In this document: positions 35,336-46,078 of the stretch, one piece after another | Layout: each line of letters starts with the position of its first letter | How positions within the stretch are numbered: position 1 is the first letter of the stretch | From: Streptomyces venezuelae | Lineage (GTDB): Bacteria; Actinomycetota; Actinomycetes; Streptomycetales; Streptomycetaceae | Assembly: GCF_008642275.1 (NCBI RefSeq) | Contig: NZ_CP029189.1 | Span: forward strand, 2,982,001-3,046,000 | Direction: 5' to 3' | DNA length: 64,000 nt | Position numbers and translations under genes: made by a program | The notes under the pieces: generated by a model | The model's input: only the letters and a program-made list of their open reading frames with translations | What the model was told of the DNA's origin: nothing | Database searches by the model: none

Positions 35336-36742
35336 GTGACGAGCGATGCGATAGCCCGCCCGGCGCCGGTGGTACCGGCATCCGCGAAGCCGGACCGGTA
35401 CGCATGGGCACCGCCCTGGCTCGTCGCGGCCGGGATGTTCCTCGTCTACCTGATCCTTTCCGTCGGGCGGTTCCGGCGGATGGACTGGGCCTCCTGGGAC
35501 CTGGGGATCTTCGAGCAGGCGATCCGCGCCTACGCGCACCTGCAGGAGCCCGTCGCCGACCTGAAGGGTCCCGGGGCCAACATCCTCGGGGACCACTTCA
35601 GCCCGATCATCGCGCTCGTCGCCCCCGTCTACCGGGTCTTCCCCGGGCCCGTCACGCTGCTGGTCGTGCAGTCGGCGCTGTTCGCGCTGTCCGCCGTGCC
35701 CGTCACCCGGGCGGCCGTACGCTTCCTCGGCCGGGCCCGGGGGCTCGCCGTCGGCATCGCGTACGGGCTCTCCTGGGGCATCCAGCGGGCCGTCGAGTTC
35801 GACTTCCACGAGATCGCCTTCGCCGTGCCCCTGCTGGCCTTCGCCCTGGAGGCGGTCCTCGCCCGGCGCTGGCGGGCCGCCCTGCTGTGGGGGCTGCCCC
35901 TGGTCCTCGTCAAGGAGGACCTCGGCTTCACGCTCGCCGCACTGGCCGTGGTGGTGGCCTGGCGGGCCCGGACCACCGACCGGCGGACCGCCCTGACCGC
36001 GCTCGGCGTGGCCGGCGCGGCCTGCGTCTTCGCGGTCCTGGTGTTCACCGTCCTGATACCGGCCTTCGCCACCGCGGGATACGGCTACTGGGACAAGATC
36101 GACGGGGCGGGCCCGCTCGGCGGGATCGGCACCAAGCTCACCACCCTGGCCTGGGTGCTGATCCCCACCTCCGGGCTGCTCGCGCTGCGCTCGCCGCTGC
36201 TCCTGGTGGCCGCACCGACCCTCGGCTGGCGGTTCCTGTCCGGGGACGACCACTACTGGTCCACGGACTGGCACTACAGCGCCGTCCTCATGCCCGTCGT
36301 GGCCCTCGCCCTGGTCGACGCCATCGACACCGTCCGGCGCGGCGAGCGGCCCTGGCTGCGCTCGTACGCCCTGCAGCTGCCGGCCGCCGTCCTGGCCGCC
36401 GCCCTCGCCCTGAGCGCGACCGCCATGCCGACGGCCAAGCTCGCCGAGGCCCGTACGTACGAAAAACCCGAGCGGGTCACGGCCATCGAACGGCTCCTGG
36501 CCCGGATCCCCGACGGGGCGACCGTGGAGGCCGACACCACCCCGCTGACCCGGCTGACCTCCCGCTGCCGCGTGCTGTGGATCGGCGGCAGCAAGGGCGT
36601 GGTCCCCGACTGGATCACCATCGACAACTCCTCGAAGTGGGCCGGCGAGGACCCGACCGGCTACGCCCGCCAGCTCCACCCCGACGAGCGGTTCACCCTG
36701 GTGGGTGAGGCCGCCGGCATCGTCCTGATGCAGCGGCAGTGA
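35336..36742 (+). CDS. DUF2079 multi-spanning membrane protein
   Basis: The 468-residue protein carries the DUF2079 hallmarks: SWDLGIFEQAIRAY after the first helix and LGDHFSPIIALVAPVY, followed by about nine more hydrophobic segments and a C-terminal soluble domain (about 370-468). The fold resembles GT-C glycosyltransferases and PMT-like enzymes; substrate is unknown. The GTG at 35336 has GGAG nine bases upstream and is preferred to the ATG at 35300, which has none. It is divergent from mfd. Confidence 0.85.
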   Translation: MTSDAIARPAPVVPASAKPDRYAWAPPWLVAAGMFLVYLILSVGRFRRMDWASWDLGIFEQAIRAYAHLQEPVADLKGPGANILGDHFSPIIALVAPVYRVFPGPVTLLVVQSALFALSAVPVTRAAVRFLGRARGLAVGIAYGLSWGIQRAVEFDFHEIAFAVPLLAFALEAVLARRWRAALLWGLPLVLVKEDLGFTLAALAVVVAWRARTTDRRTALTALGVAGAACVFAVLVFTVLIPAFATAGYGYWDKIDGAGPLGGIGTKLTTLAWVLIPTSGLLALRSPLLLVAAPTLGWRFLSGDDHYWSTDWHYSAVLMPVVALALVDAIDTVRRGERPWLRSYALQLPAAVLAAALALSATAMPTAKLAEARTYEKPERVTAIERLLARIPDGATVEADTTPLTRLTSRCRVLWIGGSKGVVPDWITIDNSSKWAGEDPTGYARQLHPDERFTLVGEAAGIVLMQRQ

Positions 36743-36799
36743 CCGGGGGCCGGCCCCGGCCCGGACCGGCCCCGGGAACGACCGGCCCCGGGAACGACG

Positions 36800-36828
36800 C
36801 CGGTCCGGGACCCGAGGTCCCGGACCGG
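36800..36828. terminator. Bidirectional terminator hairpin
   Basis: Perfect 13-base arms (36800-36812 and 36816-36828) with a CGA loop between the convergent DUF2079 and ABC permease genes. Just upstream CCGGCCCCGGGAACGA occurs twice in tandem. Confidence 0.88.
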
Positions 36829-36854
36829 CATTCCCCCGGACGAACGCGGAACGG

Positions 36855-39445
36855 TTACTCGCTCGCGATCGCGTTCAGTACGTTCATCCGCCCTGCCCGG
36901 AAGGCCGGGACCAGTGCGGCGAACAGGCCCACGAAAGCCGACGCGGCGAACACCCCGAGGATCGTCGGCCACGGGATCTCCAGCACCTTGAGGCCTTCGA
37001 GCGCGAGCAGCTGCTGCGCGGTCGCGCCCCAGCCCATGCCCAGCCCGAGGCCGAGCAGGGCGCCGAAGAGGGCGATGACCACCGACTCCAGGCGGATCAT
37101 GCGGCGCAGCTGGCGGCGGGAGAGGCCGATGGCGCGCATCAGGCCGATCTCGCGGGTCCGCTCGACCACCGAGAGGGCCAGGGTGTTCACGACGCCCAGG
37201 ACCGCGACGACGATCGCGAGGCCGAGCAGCCCGTAGACCATGTTCAGCAGCTGGCCGACCTGGTCCTTCAGGGCCTGCTTGTAGTCGGCCTGGTTGCGCA
37301 CGGCGTACTGCGGGTACTGCGCCATCGCGGCCTTGACCGAGGCGTAGGCGGTGTCGGCGGCCTGACCGTCCTGCGCGCTGGCGAGCAGCATGAAGGGGAG
37401 CGGCATCCGGTCCGCCGGCACGTTCGCCCGTGCGGTCTCGGTGCTGATGTACTTCATGCCCTTGTCGAGGTTGCCCTCGTCACTGGTGATCGCCGCGACC
37501 TTCAGCGCGACCGTCTTGCCGCCGGTGAAGGCGACCTTGATCTCGTCACCGGTCTTGATGCCGTGCGCGGTGGCGTAGAGGGAGCCGACCGACATGGAGC
37601 CGGCGCCGTAGGCGGCCGCGTGCTCGCCGGCCGTCATCTTGCGCCGGATGTCCTTGGCGTACGTCGGGTCGGTCGCGCCGAGCTCGGTCTTCTCGGTGGT
37701 GCCGTCGGGCGCGGTGAGCGTGGCCTCCAGCTGGCGGTAGGCGGTGACGTGGTCGAGGCCGGCGGTGGCGCGCAGGGCCTGCTCGGCCAGCGGCAGGACG
37801 GGCTGGCCGGACTCGGAGGCGACGATGTAGTCCGCGCCGACCGACTTGTCGAGCTCGTCGGTGGCGGAGGCCACCATCGAGGAGCCGACCACGGACAGGC
37901 AGGCGACCAGCGCCAGGCCGATCATCAGCGCGGCGGCGGTGGCACCGGTGCGGCGCGGGTTGCGCAGGGCGTTGCGTTCGGCGAGCCGGCCCACGGACCC
38001 GAAGGGCCGCAGGACCACACCGGAGAGCACCCGCACCACGCCCGCGGCGAGCAGCGGGCCGATCACGATGAAGCCGATGAGGCTGAGGACGACGCCCAGG
38101 CCCAGCCACATCGATCCGGGTCCGGCCTTCTCGGCGGCGGTGGCGAGGTAGAGCGCCGCGCCGCCGATGCCGGTGAGGACGAGGCCGAGGACGGCGCGCA
38201 CGACGCCGGCCTTCTTGTCGCCCGGGGTTCCGGACTCGCGCAGTGCGGCCATCGGGGAGACCTTGCCGGCCCGGCGGGCCGGGACGAAGGCGGAGACGAC
38301 GGTGACGATGACGCCGAGGACGATGCCGGCGACGGGCGTGGTCCAGGCGACCGTCAGGTCGTCGGTGGACAGGTGCATGCCCATCTGGCCCATGAGGGCC
38401 ATCAGGCCGACGGCCAGGCCCACGCCCGCGGCGACGCCCAGGACCGAGCCGACCACGCCGAGCAGGAAGGCCTCGACGACCACGGACTTGAGGACCTGCC
38501 CGCTGTCGGCGCCGATGGCACGCATCAGGCCGATCTCGCGGGTGCGCTGGGCCACCAGCATGGAGAAGGTGTTGAAGATCAGGAAGATGCCGACGAGGAA
38601 GGCGATGCCGGCGAAGCCGAGCATCACGTACTTCATGACGTCGAGGAAGGAGCCGACGTCCTTGCGGTTGGCGTCCGCGGCTTCCTTGGCGGTCTGGAGC
38701 TTGTAGGTGTCCGCGCCGGCAGCCTTGAGGGCGCTCGCGACGTTCTGCTTGAGCTGCTCGTCGCTCACCCCGTCCACGGCGGTGACGTTGACGTGCGTGA
38801 AGGAGTCGGGGGAGCCGAGCAGCGACTTCTGCGCGGTGGCCGTGTCGAAGTAGACGACGGCCGCGCCCGGGTTGGTCACGGTGAAGGTGGCGATACCGGT
38901 GATCCTGGCGCGGATGTCGCCGGTGATGGCGATCGTGCGCAGCTCGTCACCGAGCTTCAGGTGGTGCTTCTCGGCGGTGTCGGCGTCGACCATCACCTCG
39001 GTCGGGCCGCGCGGCGCGTTGCCCGAGGTGATCTTCATGGACTTGAGCTCGTTGTCGCTCCAGTTGCCCGCGATGGTCGGGGCGCCGGTGGTCGAGCCCA
39101 GGTTCTCGTTCTTGGCGTTGACGATCGTGACGGACATCGACACGACGCCGCCCTCGGCGCTCTTGACGCCCTCGGCCTTCCTGACCTGCTCGACGACCGA
39201 GCCCGCCAGCGTCTCGGGACGGCCGCGGTCGGAGGTCTCCTCCCCTTCCTCCGCCTCCTTCGGGGTGACGGTCACATCGGAGTTGGTGACGGCGAACAGC
39301 TTGTCGAAGGTGGTGTTCATGGTGTCGGTGAACACGAGGGTGCCGCAGACGAAGGCGACGGAGAGCATGACCGCGACGGCGGAGAGCGCCATCCGTCCCT
39401 TGTGGGCGATGAAGTTGCGCCGCGAGGTCTTCAGGACGGTGTTGC

Positions 39446-39449
<4 letters not shown>
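36855..39449 (-). CDS. FtsX-family ABC permease (second module)
   Basis: The 864-residue permease has the same two-module layout as the one at 7065: an N-terminal helix with RRNFIAHKGRMALSAVAVML, helices near 275-430, a central pair, and a final helix set ending in VPAFRAGRMNVLNAIASE. Extracellular domains differ from the first module. The ATG at 39449 overlaps the ATPase stop by four bases (ATGA), so the two are made in fixed ratio. It extrudes an unknown substrate or acts on envelope stress. Confidence 0.9.
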
Positions 39450-40234
<785 letters not shown>

Positions 40235-40399
40235 GGTCTTTCTCCCTCTTCGAATGCGTACGTCTGCGTCGGTGCCTGCGTCGCCGTCATGAGTCTCCGC
40301 CGGGCGGAGGCGTGGCGCGCTGGTGCCCATCGCCGTATCCGCCCGGGGGTTACCCCCACCCCCGGCGTCTGGTGCGTAGGTTCCAGTTAAGGAGGCATC

Positions 40400-40436
40400 G
40401 GGGCCGCTCACCTCCTCCGACGGGAGGAACGGCCCC
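40400..40436. other. Hairpin in divergent intergenic region
   Basis: The 330-base region 40235-40564 between the ABC operon and the MFS gene contains GGGGCCG (40400-40406) paired with CGGCCCC (40430-40436), enclosing TCCTCC/GGAGGA. Next to it lies the small palindrome CCCCTAGGGG. These may be operators or leader structure for either gene. I recognise no known riboswitch. Confidence 0.45.
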
Positions 40437-40564
40437 TGGCCCTCTGTGCGGAGGGACCCCTAGGGGAAGTGCGTCCTTCGGCGTACCGGCCCTGGGGGAT
40501 ACCGCCCGCCACGCGGCGGTGAGATGGTGTTCCCCGCAGTTACGTGCAGGGGGAAGGAATCTCG

Positions 40565-42190
40565 GTGGCATCGGCGGAGAGCACCGGCGCGAACCCGGAC
40601 GGCATACCCCCGGGCCCCGTGGCCGGCACCCCCGGGGACACGCCTGCGGCCTCGAACGCGGCCGGCGGCGCGCCCGCGGCCCGGCCGGCCGCACGGCCCC
40701 CTGCCCCGGTGGTCGCCTCGCTGATGCTCGGCATGGCGCTCGTCGCCCTGGACAGCACCATCGTGGCCACCGCCGTCCCGCAGATCGTGGGCGAACTCGG
40801 CGGATTCTCCGTCTTCTCCTGGCTCTTCTCCGGCTACCTGCTCGCGGTGACCGTCACCCTGCCCGTCTACGGGAAGCTGTCCGACACCTTCGGCCGCAAG
40901 CCCGTCCTGCTCTTCGGCATCGGCCTCTTCCTCATCGGTTCGCTGCTGTGCGCGTCCGCCTGGAACATGGCCGCCCTCATCGCCTTCCGCATCGTCCAGG
41001 GCCTGGGCGGCGGCGCCCTCCAGGGCACGATCCAGACCCTGGCCGCCGACCTCTACCCGCTCAGGGAACGGCCGCGGATCCAGGCCCGGATGTCCAGCGT
41101 CTGGGCCACCTCGGCCGTGGCCGGCCCGGCGCTCGGCGGACTGCTGGCCTCGTACGCGCACTGGCGCTGGATCTTCCTCATCAACCTGCCGCTGGCCGGC
41201 CTCGCCCTGTGGATGATCGCCCGCCACCTGACCGAGCCCGAACGGTCGCCCGGACGCCGGGGACGGGTCGACTGGGCGGGTGCGCTGGCCGTCTTCGCCT
41301 GCGGTGGGCTGCTGCTCTTCGCACTCGTCCAGGGCGGTGTCGCCTGGCCCTGGCTGTCCGCGCCCTCCCTCGGACTGCTGGGCGCGAGCGCGCTGCTGGC
41401 CGTCGTCGTGGTCCGGGTGGAACGCCGGGCCGAGGAACCGATCCTGCCGGGCTGGGTGTGGCGCCGGCGCACCATCGCCGCCGTCAATCTGGCCATGGGG
41501 GCACTCGGCCTGCTGATGGTCGCCCCGATGGTGTTCATGCCGACCTACGCGCAGTCCGTGCTCGGTCTCGGCCCGGTCGGCGCCGGCCTGGTCATGTCGG
41601 TGATGACCCTGAGCTGGCCCGTCACCGCCGCCTGCAGCCAGCACGTCTACCGGCGCATCGGCTTCCGCAACACCGCGGCCCTCGGGATCGCGCTCGCCGC
41701 GGTGATCCTGTTCTCCTTCACCCTGCTGCCCTACCCCGCCCGGCCGTGGCAGCCCGCACTGATCATGCTGCTGCTGGGCGGCGCCCTCGGTCTCTTCCAG
41801 CTCCCGCTGATCGTCGGCGTCCAGTCCACGGTGGGCTGGGCCGAGCGCGGGACCACGACCGCCTCCGTGCTGTTCTGCCGGCAGGTCGGCCAGAGCGTGG
41901 GCGCCGCCCTGCTCGCCGCCGTCGCCAACGCCACCATCGCCGCGCGCCTGGCGCAGGCCCCCGTACCCGGTCTCCCGGAGCACCTGGACGACGTGGCGAA
42001 GGCGCTGGACCGGCCGGAGCCGCTGCCCGCCGCCGCGGCCGGCTACCTGCGCGAGGCCGTGGCCGCCGCCGTGGAGCACATCTTCCTCGGCGCGACGGCG
42101 GCCGCCGTGGCCGCGCTGCTGGTGCTGCTGCTGGTGGCGCCGCGCCGGTTCCCCGTCCTGCCGGAACTGCGCGAGCAGCAGCAGGACTAG
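40565..42190 (+). CDS. MFS drug exporter, DHA2 (14-helix) family
   Basis: The 541-residue transporter has a Pro/Ala-rich N-terminus of about 45 residues and about 14 hydrophobic helices. It carries the DHA2 motifs LDSTIVATAVPQI in helix 1, GKLSDTFGRKP (motif A) in the first cytosolic loop, and RIVQGLGGGAL. It likely exports drugs or metabolites using the proton gradient. The GTG at 40565 has AAGGA six bases upstream and is preferred over one at 40544. There is no adjacent TetR- or MarR-type regulator. Confidence 0.9.
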   Translation: MASAESTGANPDGIPPGPVAGTPGDTPAASNAAGGAPAARPAARPPAPVVASLMLGMALVALDSTIVATAVPQIVGELGGFSVFSWLFSGYLLAVTVTLPVYGKLSDTFGRKPVLLFGIGLFLIGSLLCASAWNMAALIAFRIVQGLGGGALQGTIQTLAADLYPLRERPRIQARMSSVWATSAVAGPALGGLLASYAHWRWIFLINLPLAGLALWMIARHLTEPERSPGRRGRVDWAGALAVFACGGLLLFALVQGGVAWPWLSAPSLGLLGASALLAVVVVRVERRAEEPILPGWVWRRRTIAAVNLAMGALGLLMVAPMVFMPTYAQSVLGLGPVGAGLVMSVMTLSWPVTAACSQHVYRRIGFRNTAALGIALAAVILFSFTLLPYPARPWQPALIMLLLGGALGLFQLPLIVGVQSTVGWAERGTTTASVLFCRQVGQSVGAALLAAVANATIAARLAQAPVPGLPEHLDDVAKALDRPEPLPAAAAGYLREAVAAAVEHIFLGATAAAVAALLVLLLVAPRRFPVLPELREQQQD

Positions 42191-42270
42191 GCGTCTGCGG
42201 AATGTCGCCTTGTCATGGCCGGGCCATTGAGTGACCCTCGTGCCAGGACCGTTTCCGGGGGGACGACGAC

Positions 42271-43140
42271 ATGGCATCCGCACTCTGCGCACTCGCGTTA
42301 CTGGCCGCGCTGGCCGGGCCGATCTGCCTGCGGCTGCGCCGCAGCCCCGGCTTCGTCACCGGCCGCGACGGCCGCCTCTCGACCTCGACGGCGCTCGCCC
42401 TCGCCTGGACGGTGATCCTGCTCTGGCTGCTGCTGGCGATCCTCAGCTACGGGCTCACCGCGGGCGGCGGCGTCGCCTACTTCCGGGGCGCCGACGGCCC
42501 GCTGTCCACCCTGACCACGGTGTACCTGCCCCTGCTCGGCGGCCCGTACGTGGCGCTGATCGCCGCGAAGGCGGTCGTCGGCCTGCGCGTGGAGCACGGC
42601 AGCATGGCCAAACCCGCCGCGAAGCCGACGCCGACGGGCCGGCGGCCACTGCGGGAGCTGATCGCGAACGACAGCGGACGCACCGACCTCGTCGACCTCC
42701 AGTACGTCGCCCTCAGCGCGGTCACCATGCTCTACGTGGTGCTGTTCTACCTCGCCGACGTGGGCGGCGGACTCCCGCGCCTGCCCTCCGAGATGTGGGC
42801 CCTGACGGGCGCCCCGGCGGGCGCGTACCTGGTCAACAAGATGGCCGTCCGCGCCAACCCGGTGATCACGCACGTCACGCTGGAGGACCGGAGCCTGACG
42901 GTCGAGGGCGGCGGCTTCACCCCGGACGCGGCGGGCCCGCCGCCCCTGCTCACCGTCGACGACGTCCCCCTGCCGGCCCTGGCCGACCCCCTGACGGGCG
43001 CCCTCACGGCCACCCTCCCGGCCCCGGGGACACCCCCGTTCACGGTGGTCGTCACGGCACGCGGCCTGCGCAGCGACCCGTACCGCTACGAGCCCGGGGC
43101 GAAGCCCGCCGTCCCGGCCCAGCAGCAGCCGGCCGGCTGA
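42271..43140 (+). CDS. Membrane protein with a TTA codon near its start
   Basis: I do not recognise this 289-residue protein. It has an N-terminal helix (1-20), a helix near 42-68, another near 83-105, one at about 147-168, and a C-terminal domain of about 100 residues (ITHVTLEDRSLTVEGGGFTP) resembling an IPT/TIG-type beta fold. Codon 10 is TTA (42298-42300), the only in-frame TTA I found in the listed genes, so translation should depend on bldA. The ATG has a G-run ribosome binding site. It follows the MFS gene by 80 bases. Confidence 0.75.
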   Translation: MASALCALALLAALAGPICLRLRRSPGFVTGRDGRLSTSTALALAWTVILLWLLLAILSYGLTAGGGVAYFRGADGPLSTLTTVYLPLLGGPYVALIAAKAVVGLRVEHGSMAKPAAKPTPTGRRPLRELIANDSGRTDLVDLQYVALSAVTMLYVVLFYLADVGGGLPRLPSEMWALTGAPAGAYLVNKMAVRANPVITHVTLEDRSLTVEGGGFTPDAAGPPPLLTVDDVPLPALADPLTGALTATLPAPGTPPFTVVVTARGLRSDPYRYEPGAKPAVPAQQQPAG

Positions 43141-43250
43141 CCCGTGCCCGCAACCCCTCCGGCCCCGTCCTGGCGCAGCCGTTGGCGGACAGGGCTCCAG
43201 CCCTCGCACGCGCGCGAACGGCACGCCCCGATCCCGACGGCCCTCCTGGC

Positions 43251-43805
43251 CTAGTCCCCCTTGTGGCGGGCGTAGTAGCGCGCCACCCGGGCCCGGTTGC
43301 CGCAGACCGACGCCACGCACCAGCGGCGGCGGGGGTGCGCCGGCAGGAAGAGCAGGACGCAGTCGTGGGCCTCGCACGCGCGGACCTGCGCCACCCGGGG
43401 GTCCGTCAGCAGCTCGGCGACCGCGTCGGCCAGCTCCGCCGCGAGCCGCCGGGCCGGGTCCGCCGGCCGGTGCGGGGCGGCGGCGATCGTGCCCGCCTCC
43501 GTCCAGGCCAGCACGCGGTGCGCGGGCGCCGCGGCCAGGGCCTCGTTCAGCACGGCGAGGGCGTCGGCCGGGGGCCGTTCACCGCGCCGCACCGCGTCGA
43601 GTGCCGGGCGCGCGGCCTCCCGTACGGCCCGTACCGCGGCCACCTCGCCCTCACCCACGGCGTCGACGGGGGTCAGCCGCCCGGCCTGCGCGGCCAGCCA
43701 GGCCGTGAGCCCGGCCGGGCCGGCGACGAGATCACCCACCGCGGCCTCGGTGTTGAGCAGGTCCAGCGCGAGGGGCTCACCGGTGAGCGGGAAGGTCACT
43801 GTCAC
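43251..43805 (-). CDS. CGNR zinc-finger (ABATE) domain regulator
   Basis: The 184-residue protein has the N-terminal ABATE-type domain (PLALDLLNTEA at the start, helical middle) and a C-terminal CGNR zinc finger with Cys pairs in RACEAHDC and RWCVASVCGNRARVARYY. These proteins are thought to bind DNA or act as stress-linked regulators. Two GTG codons two apart (43805, 43799) could serve as start. It is divergent from an alpha/beta hydrolase gene, and the space between them holds repeated CATTAG motifs likely to be its operators. Confidence 0.87.
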   Translation of the reverse strand: MTVTFPLTGEPLALDLLNTEAAVGDLVAGPAGLTAWLAAQAGRLTPVDAVGEGEVAAVRAVREAARPALDAVRRGERPPADALAVLNEALAAAPAHRVLAWTEAGTIAAAPHRPADPARRLAAELADAVAELLTDPRVAQVRACEAHDCVLLFLPAHPRRRWCVASVCGNRARVARYYARHKGD

Positions 43806-43809
43806 CCGA

Positions 43810-43862
43810 CTAATGCTACTGCAATCCCTTGACCCATTAGCGATCACCGGCAAGACTAATGG
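43810..43862. promoter_or_regulatory. Triple CATTAG/CTAATG motifs in divergent promoter region
   Basis: CTAATG (43810-43815), CATTAG (43835-43840) and CTAATG (43856-43861) occur within 53 bases. The last two form an inverted repeat with seven-base arms (CCATTAG and CTAATGG). A TTGACC at 43829 may be a -35 element for the hydrolase gene. Binding by the CGNR protein is inference. Confidence 0.55.
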
Positions 43863-43886
43863 AAACAAGGACGCAGGAGGCATGTG

Positions 43887-44762
43887 ATGACCGTTCGCCG
43901 CACCATTCCGACCATCCGGCACCGCACCGTCGACGTGGACGGAGTCCGCGTCGCCTACCGCGAGAGCGGCCCCGCCGACGGTCCCGTCCTGCTGCTCCTG
44001 CACGGCTTCCCCACCGCCTCGCACCAGTTCGCCCGCCTGATGGACGCCCTCGGCGACACCCCGTACCGCCTGATCGCCCCCGACCACCCCGGCTTCGGCC
44101 GCACCGAGGCGCCGGCGGGCTTCACGTACACCTTCGACCGGCTCGCCGACATCCTGGAGGGCTTCACCGACGCCCTCGCCCTGGACCGCTTCGCCCTGTA
44201 CGTCTTCGACTACGGCGCCCCGATCGGACTGCGGCTCGCCGCACGCCGGCCGGAGAGCGTGACCGGCCTGATCGTCCAGAACGGCAACGCCTACGAGGAA
44301 GGCCTCTCGGACGCGGCCCGCGCGTTCGCCGGACTCCGGCGCGAGGTCCCCGGCGACGAGGAACGCGTCCGGGGGCTCTTCACCCCGGAGGGCACCCGCT
44401 TCCAGTACGAGGCCGGCGTCGCCGACACCGGCCTGCTCTCCCCCGACGACTGGACCCTCGACCTGCACCACCTCGGCCTGCCGGGCCGCGCCGACGCCCA
44501 GGCCGACCTCGCCTTCGACTACGCCTCGAACTTCGCCCACTACCCCGCCTGGCAGGCCTGGCTGCGCGCCGCCCGCATCCCGGTGCTGGTGGTCTGGGGT
44601 GCGGGAGACCCCTTCTTCACCCCGGCGGGCGCCAAGGCCTACCTCCGCGACGCCCCGGAAGCCGAGGTGCACGTCTTCGAGGGTGCGGGCCACTTCGCCC
44701 TGGAGACCCACCTCCCGCAGATCGCCCCGCTGATCGCGGACTTCCTCACCGAACTCCCCTGA
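43887..44762 (+). CDS. Alpha/beta hydrolase, epoxide hydrolase/haloalkane dehalogenase-like
   Basis: The 291-residue protein has the oxyanion motif HGFPTASHQF (about residues 40-49), then VFDYGAPIG in which an Asp sits at the nucleophile position, as in epoxide hydrolases and dehalogenases rather than Ser esterases. An Asp follows in VVWGAGDPFF, and the catalytic His in EGAGHFALE. The ATG at 43887 has GGAGG at six bases. The substrate is unknown, and control by the divergent CGNR protein is likely. Confidence 0.85.
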   Translation: MTVRRTIPTIRHRTVDVDGVRVAYRESGPADGPVLLLLHGFPTASHQFARLMDALGDTPYRLIAPDHPGFGRTEAPAGFTYTFDRLADILEGFTDALALDRFALYVFDYGAPIGLRLAARRPESVTGLIVQNGNAYEEGLSDAARAFAGLRREVPGDEERVRGLFTPEGTRFQYEAGVADTGLLSPDDWTLDLHHLGLPGRADAQADLAFDYASNFAHYPAWQAWLRAARIPVLVVWGAGDPFFTPAGAKAYLRDAPEAEVHVFEGAGHFALETHLPQIAPLIADFLTELP

Positions 44763-44838
44763 CGCCGGAGGGGTTTACAGATCGCCGGAATCACGTACTC
44801 TTCCCCTGTCAGCAAAACAGTGTCTGGGGGAAACAGTT

Positions 44839-45941
44839 ATGCTCGGCATCATCCTCGCCGCCACCACCGCCGCGCTCGCCGCGCCCGCCGCAGGGCTGCT
44901 CGGCCACCGCGCCGTGCGCCGCTCGGCAAACGCCGCGCTGATGCGGATCGACACCCCGGCCGGCATCGACGAACAGGGCCTCGTCCGCATCGGCGGCATC
45001 GAGCAGTGGATCTCGATCCGCGGCGAGAACCGCGCCAACCCCGTGCTCCTGGAGGTCCACGGCGGCCCCGGGGCGGCCAACTCCCCCTACGGGGCCCGCA
45101 CCCGGGAGTGGGAGAAGCACTTCACCCTCGTCCGCTGGGACATGCGCGGCGCCGGCCTGACCTTCGCCCACTCCCCCGGGGACCAGGGCGGACCGGTCAC
45201 CTTCACCCGGCTCTACGAGGACGCCCTGGAGGTCACCCGGTACGTCCTGGACCGGATGGGCGTGGACCGGGTCGTACTGATGCCGAACTCCTTCGGCACC
45301 ACCCTCGGCCTCCGGCTGGCCCGCAACCACCCCGAGCTCTACTCCGCGTACGTCGGCACCGACCAGAACGTCCAGGAGGCGGGCCGGGACACCTCCGCCT
45401 ACGCGGCCACGCTGGAGCGACTGCGGTCCGCGGGCCGGAGCAAGGACGTGGCGGCGGTCGAGGCGATGGGCCCCGACCCCCGGCACGGACCTCCGCGCAG
45501 CGGTCCTCGTACGACAAGCTGTGCGCGGGCAGCGACCCGCTGACCCTGGACACGGTCAAGAAGGTGATCATCGGATCCCTGTGGCTGTCACCGCTCTACA
45601 CCCTCGGCCGGATCAAGGCGTACTTCGGCGGCCAGGGCTTCTCGGAGTCCGTCACCGAAGGGGCGTCGGAATGCGACGACTGGGCCGACGGGACCCGCTT
45701 CGAGATGCCGTTCTTCATCTTCCAGGGAGCACTCGACGTGATCACCCCGGCGGCGCGCGCCCAGGCGTACTTCGACGCCGTCGAGGCCCCCGTGAAGGCA
45801 TTCGAACTGATCGAGGACGCCAGCCACTTCGCGGCACTCCGCCGCCCGGACCGCTTCCTGGACCTCCTCCTGACCCATGTCCGTCCGGTGGTCACGGCCG
45901 GCGACCGTCAGAACGAGGGAACCGTCACCTCCACTCGCTGA
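44839..45941 (+). pseudogene. Alpha/beta hydrolase (proline iminopeptidase-like), frameshifted
   Basis: The first part (44839 to about 45486) encodes a signal-anchor and the hydrolase motifs EVHGGPGAANSPYG and RWDMRGAG, with MPNSFGTTLG at the nucleophile elbow. The rest of the fold, including FFIFQGALDVITP (Asp) and EDASHF (His), continues in another frame to the stop at 45941. One missing base between 45486 and 45487 explains it: restoring it gives PRHWTSAQRSSYDK and a protein of about 367 residues. Unrepaired, the first frame ends at 45543. It is a pseudogene or a sequencing error. Start ATG 44839 has a G-run upstream. Confidence 0.85.
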
Positions 45942-46078
45942 GTCCGTATCGGACCGTCAGACGCCGGCCCCGACGCCCGTGTCACGTACTGGAACCGCGA
46001 CCTCGGCACGATCGAGGACCTCCTGTCCAGGTCGGGCACCAGCCAGGTGTTCCGTCCCGGGAGGTCGTGGAGCCGCGA
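45942..46078 (+). other. Coding-like remnant after the hydrolase
   Basis: Directly after the hydrolase stop, in the same frame, the sequence reads DARVTYWNRDLGTIEDLLSR and SQVFRPGRSWSRDQ. Composition looks protein-coding, but there is no start codon with a ribosome binding site, and it runs into the opposite-strand oxidoreductase gene. It may be the remnant of a lost gene. I cannot name the family. Confidence 0.35.
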
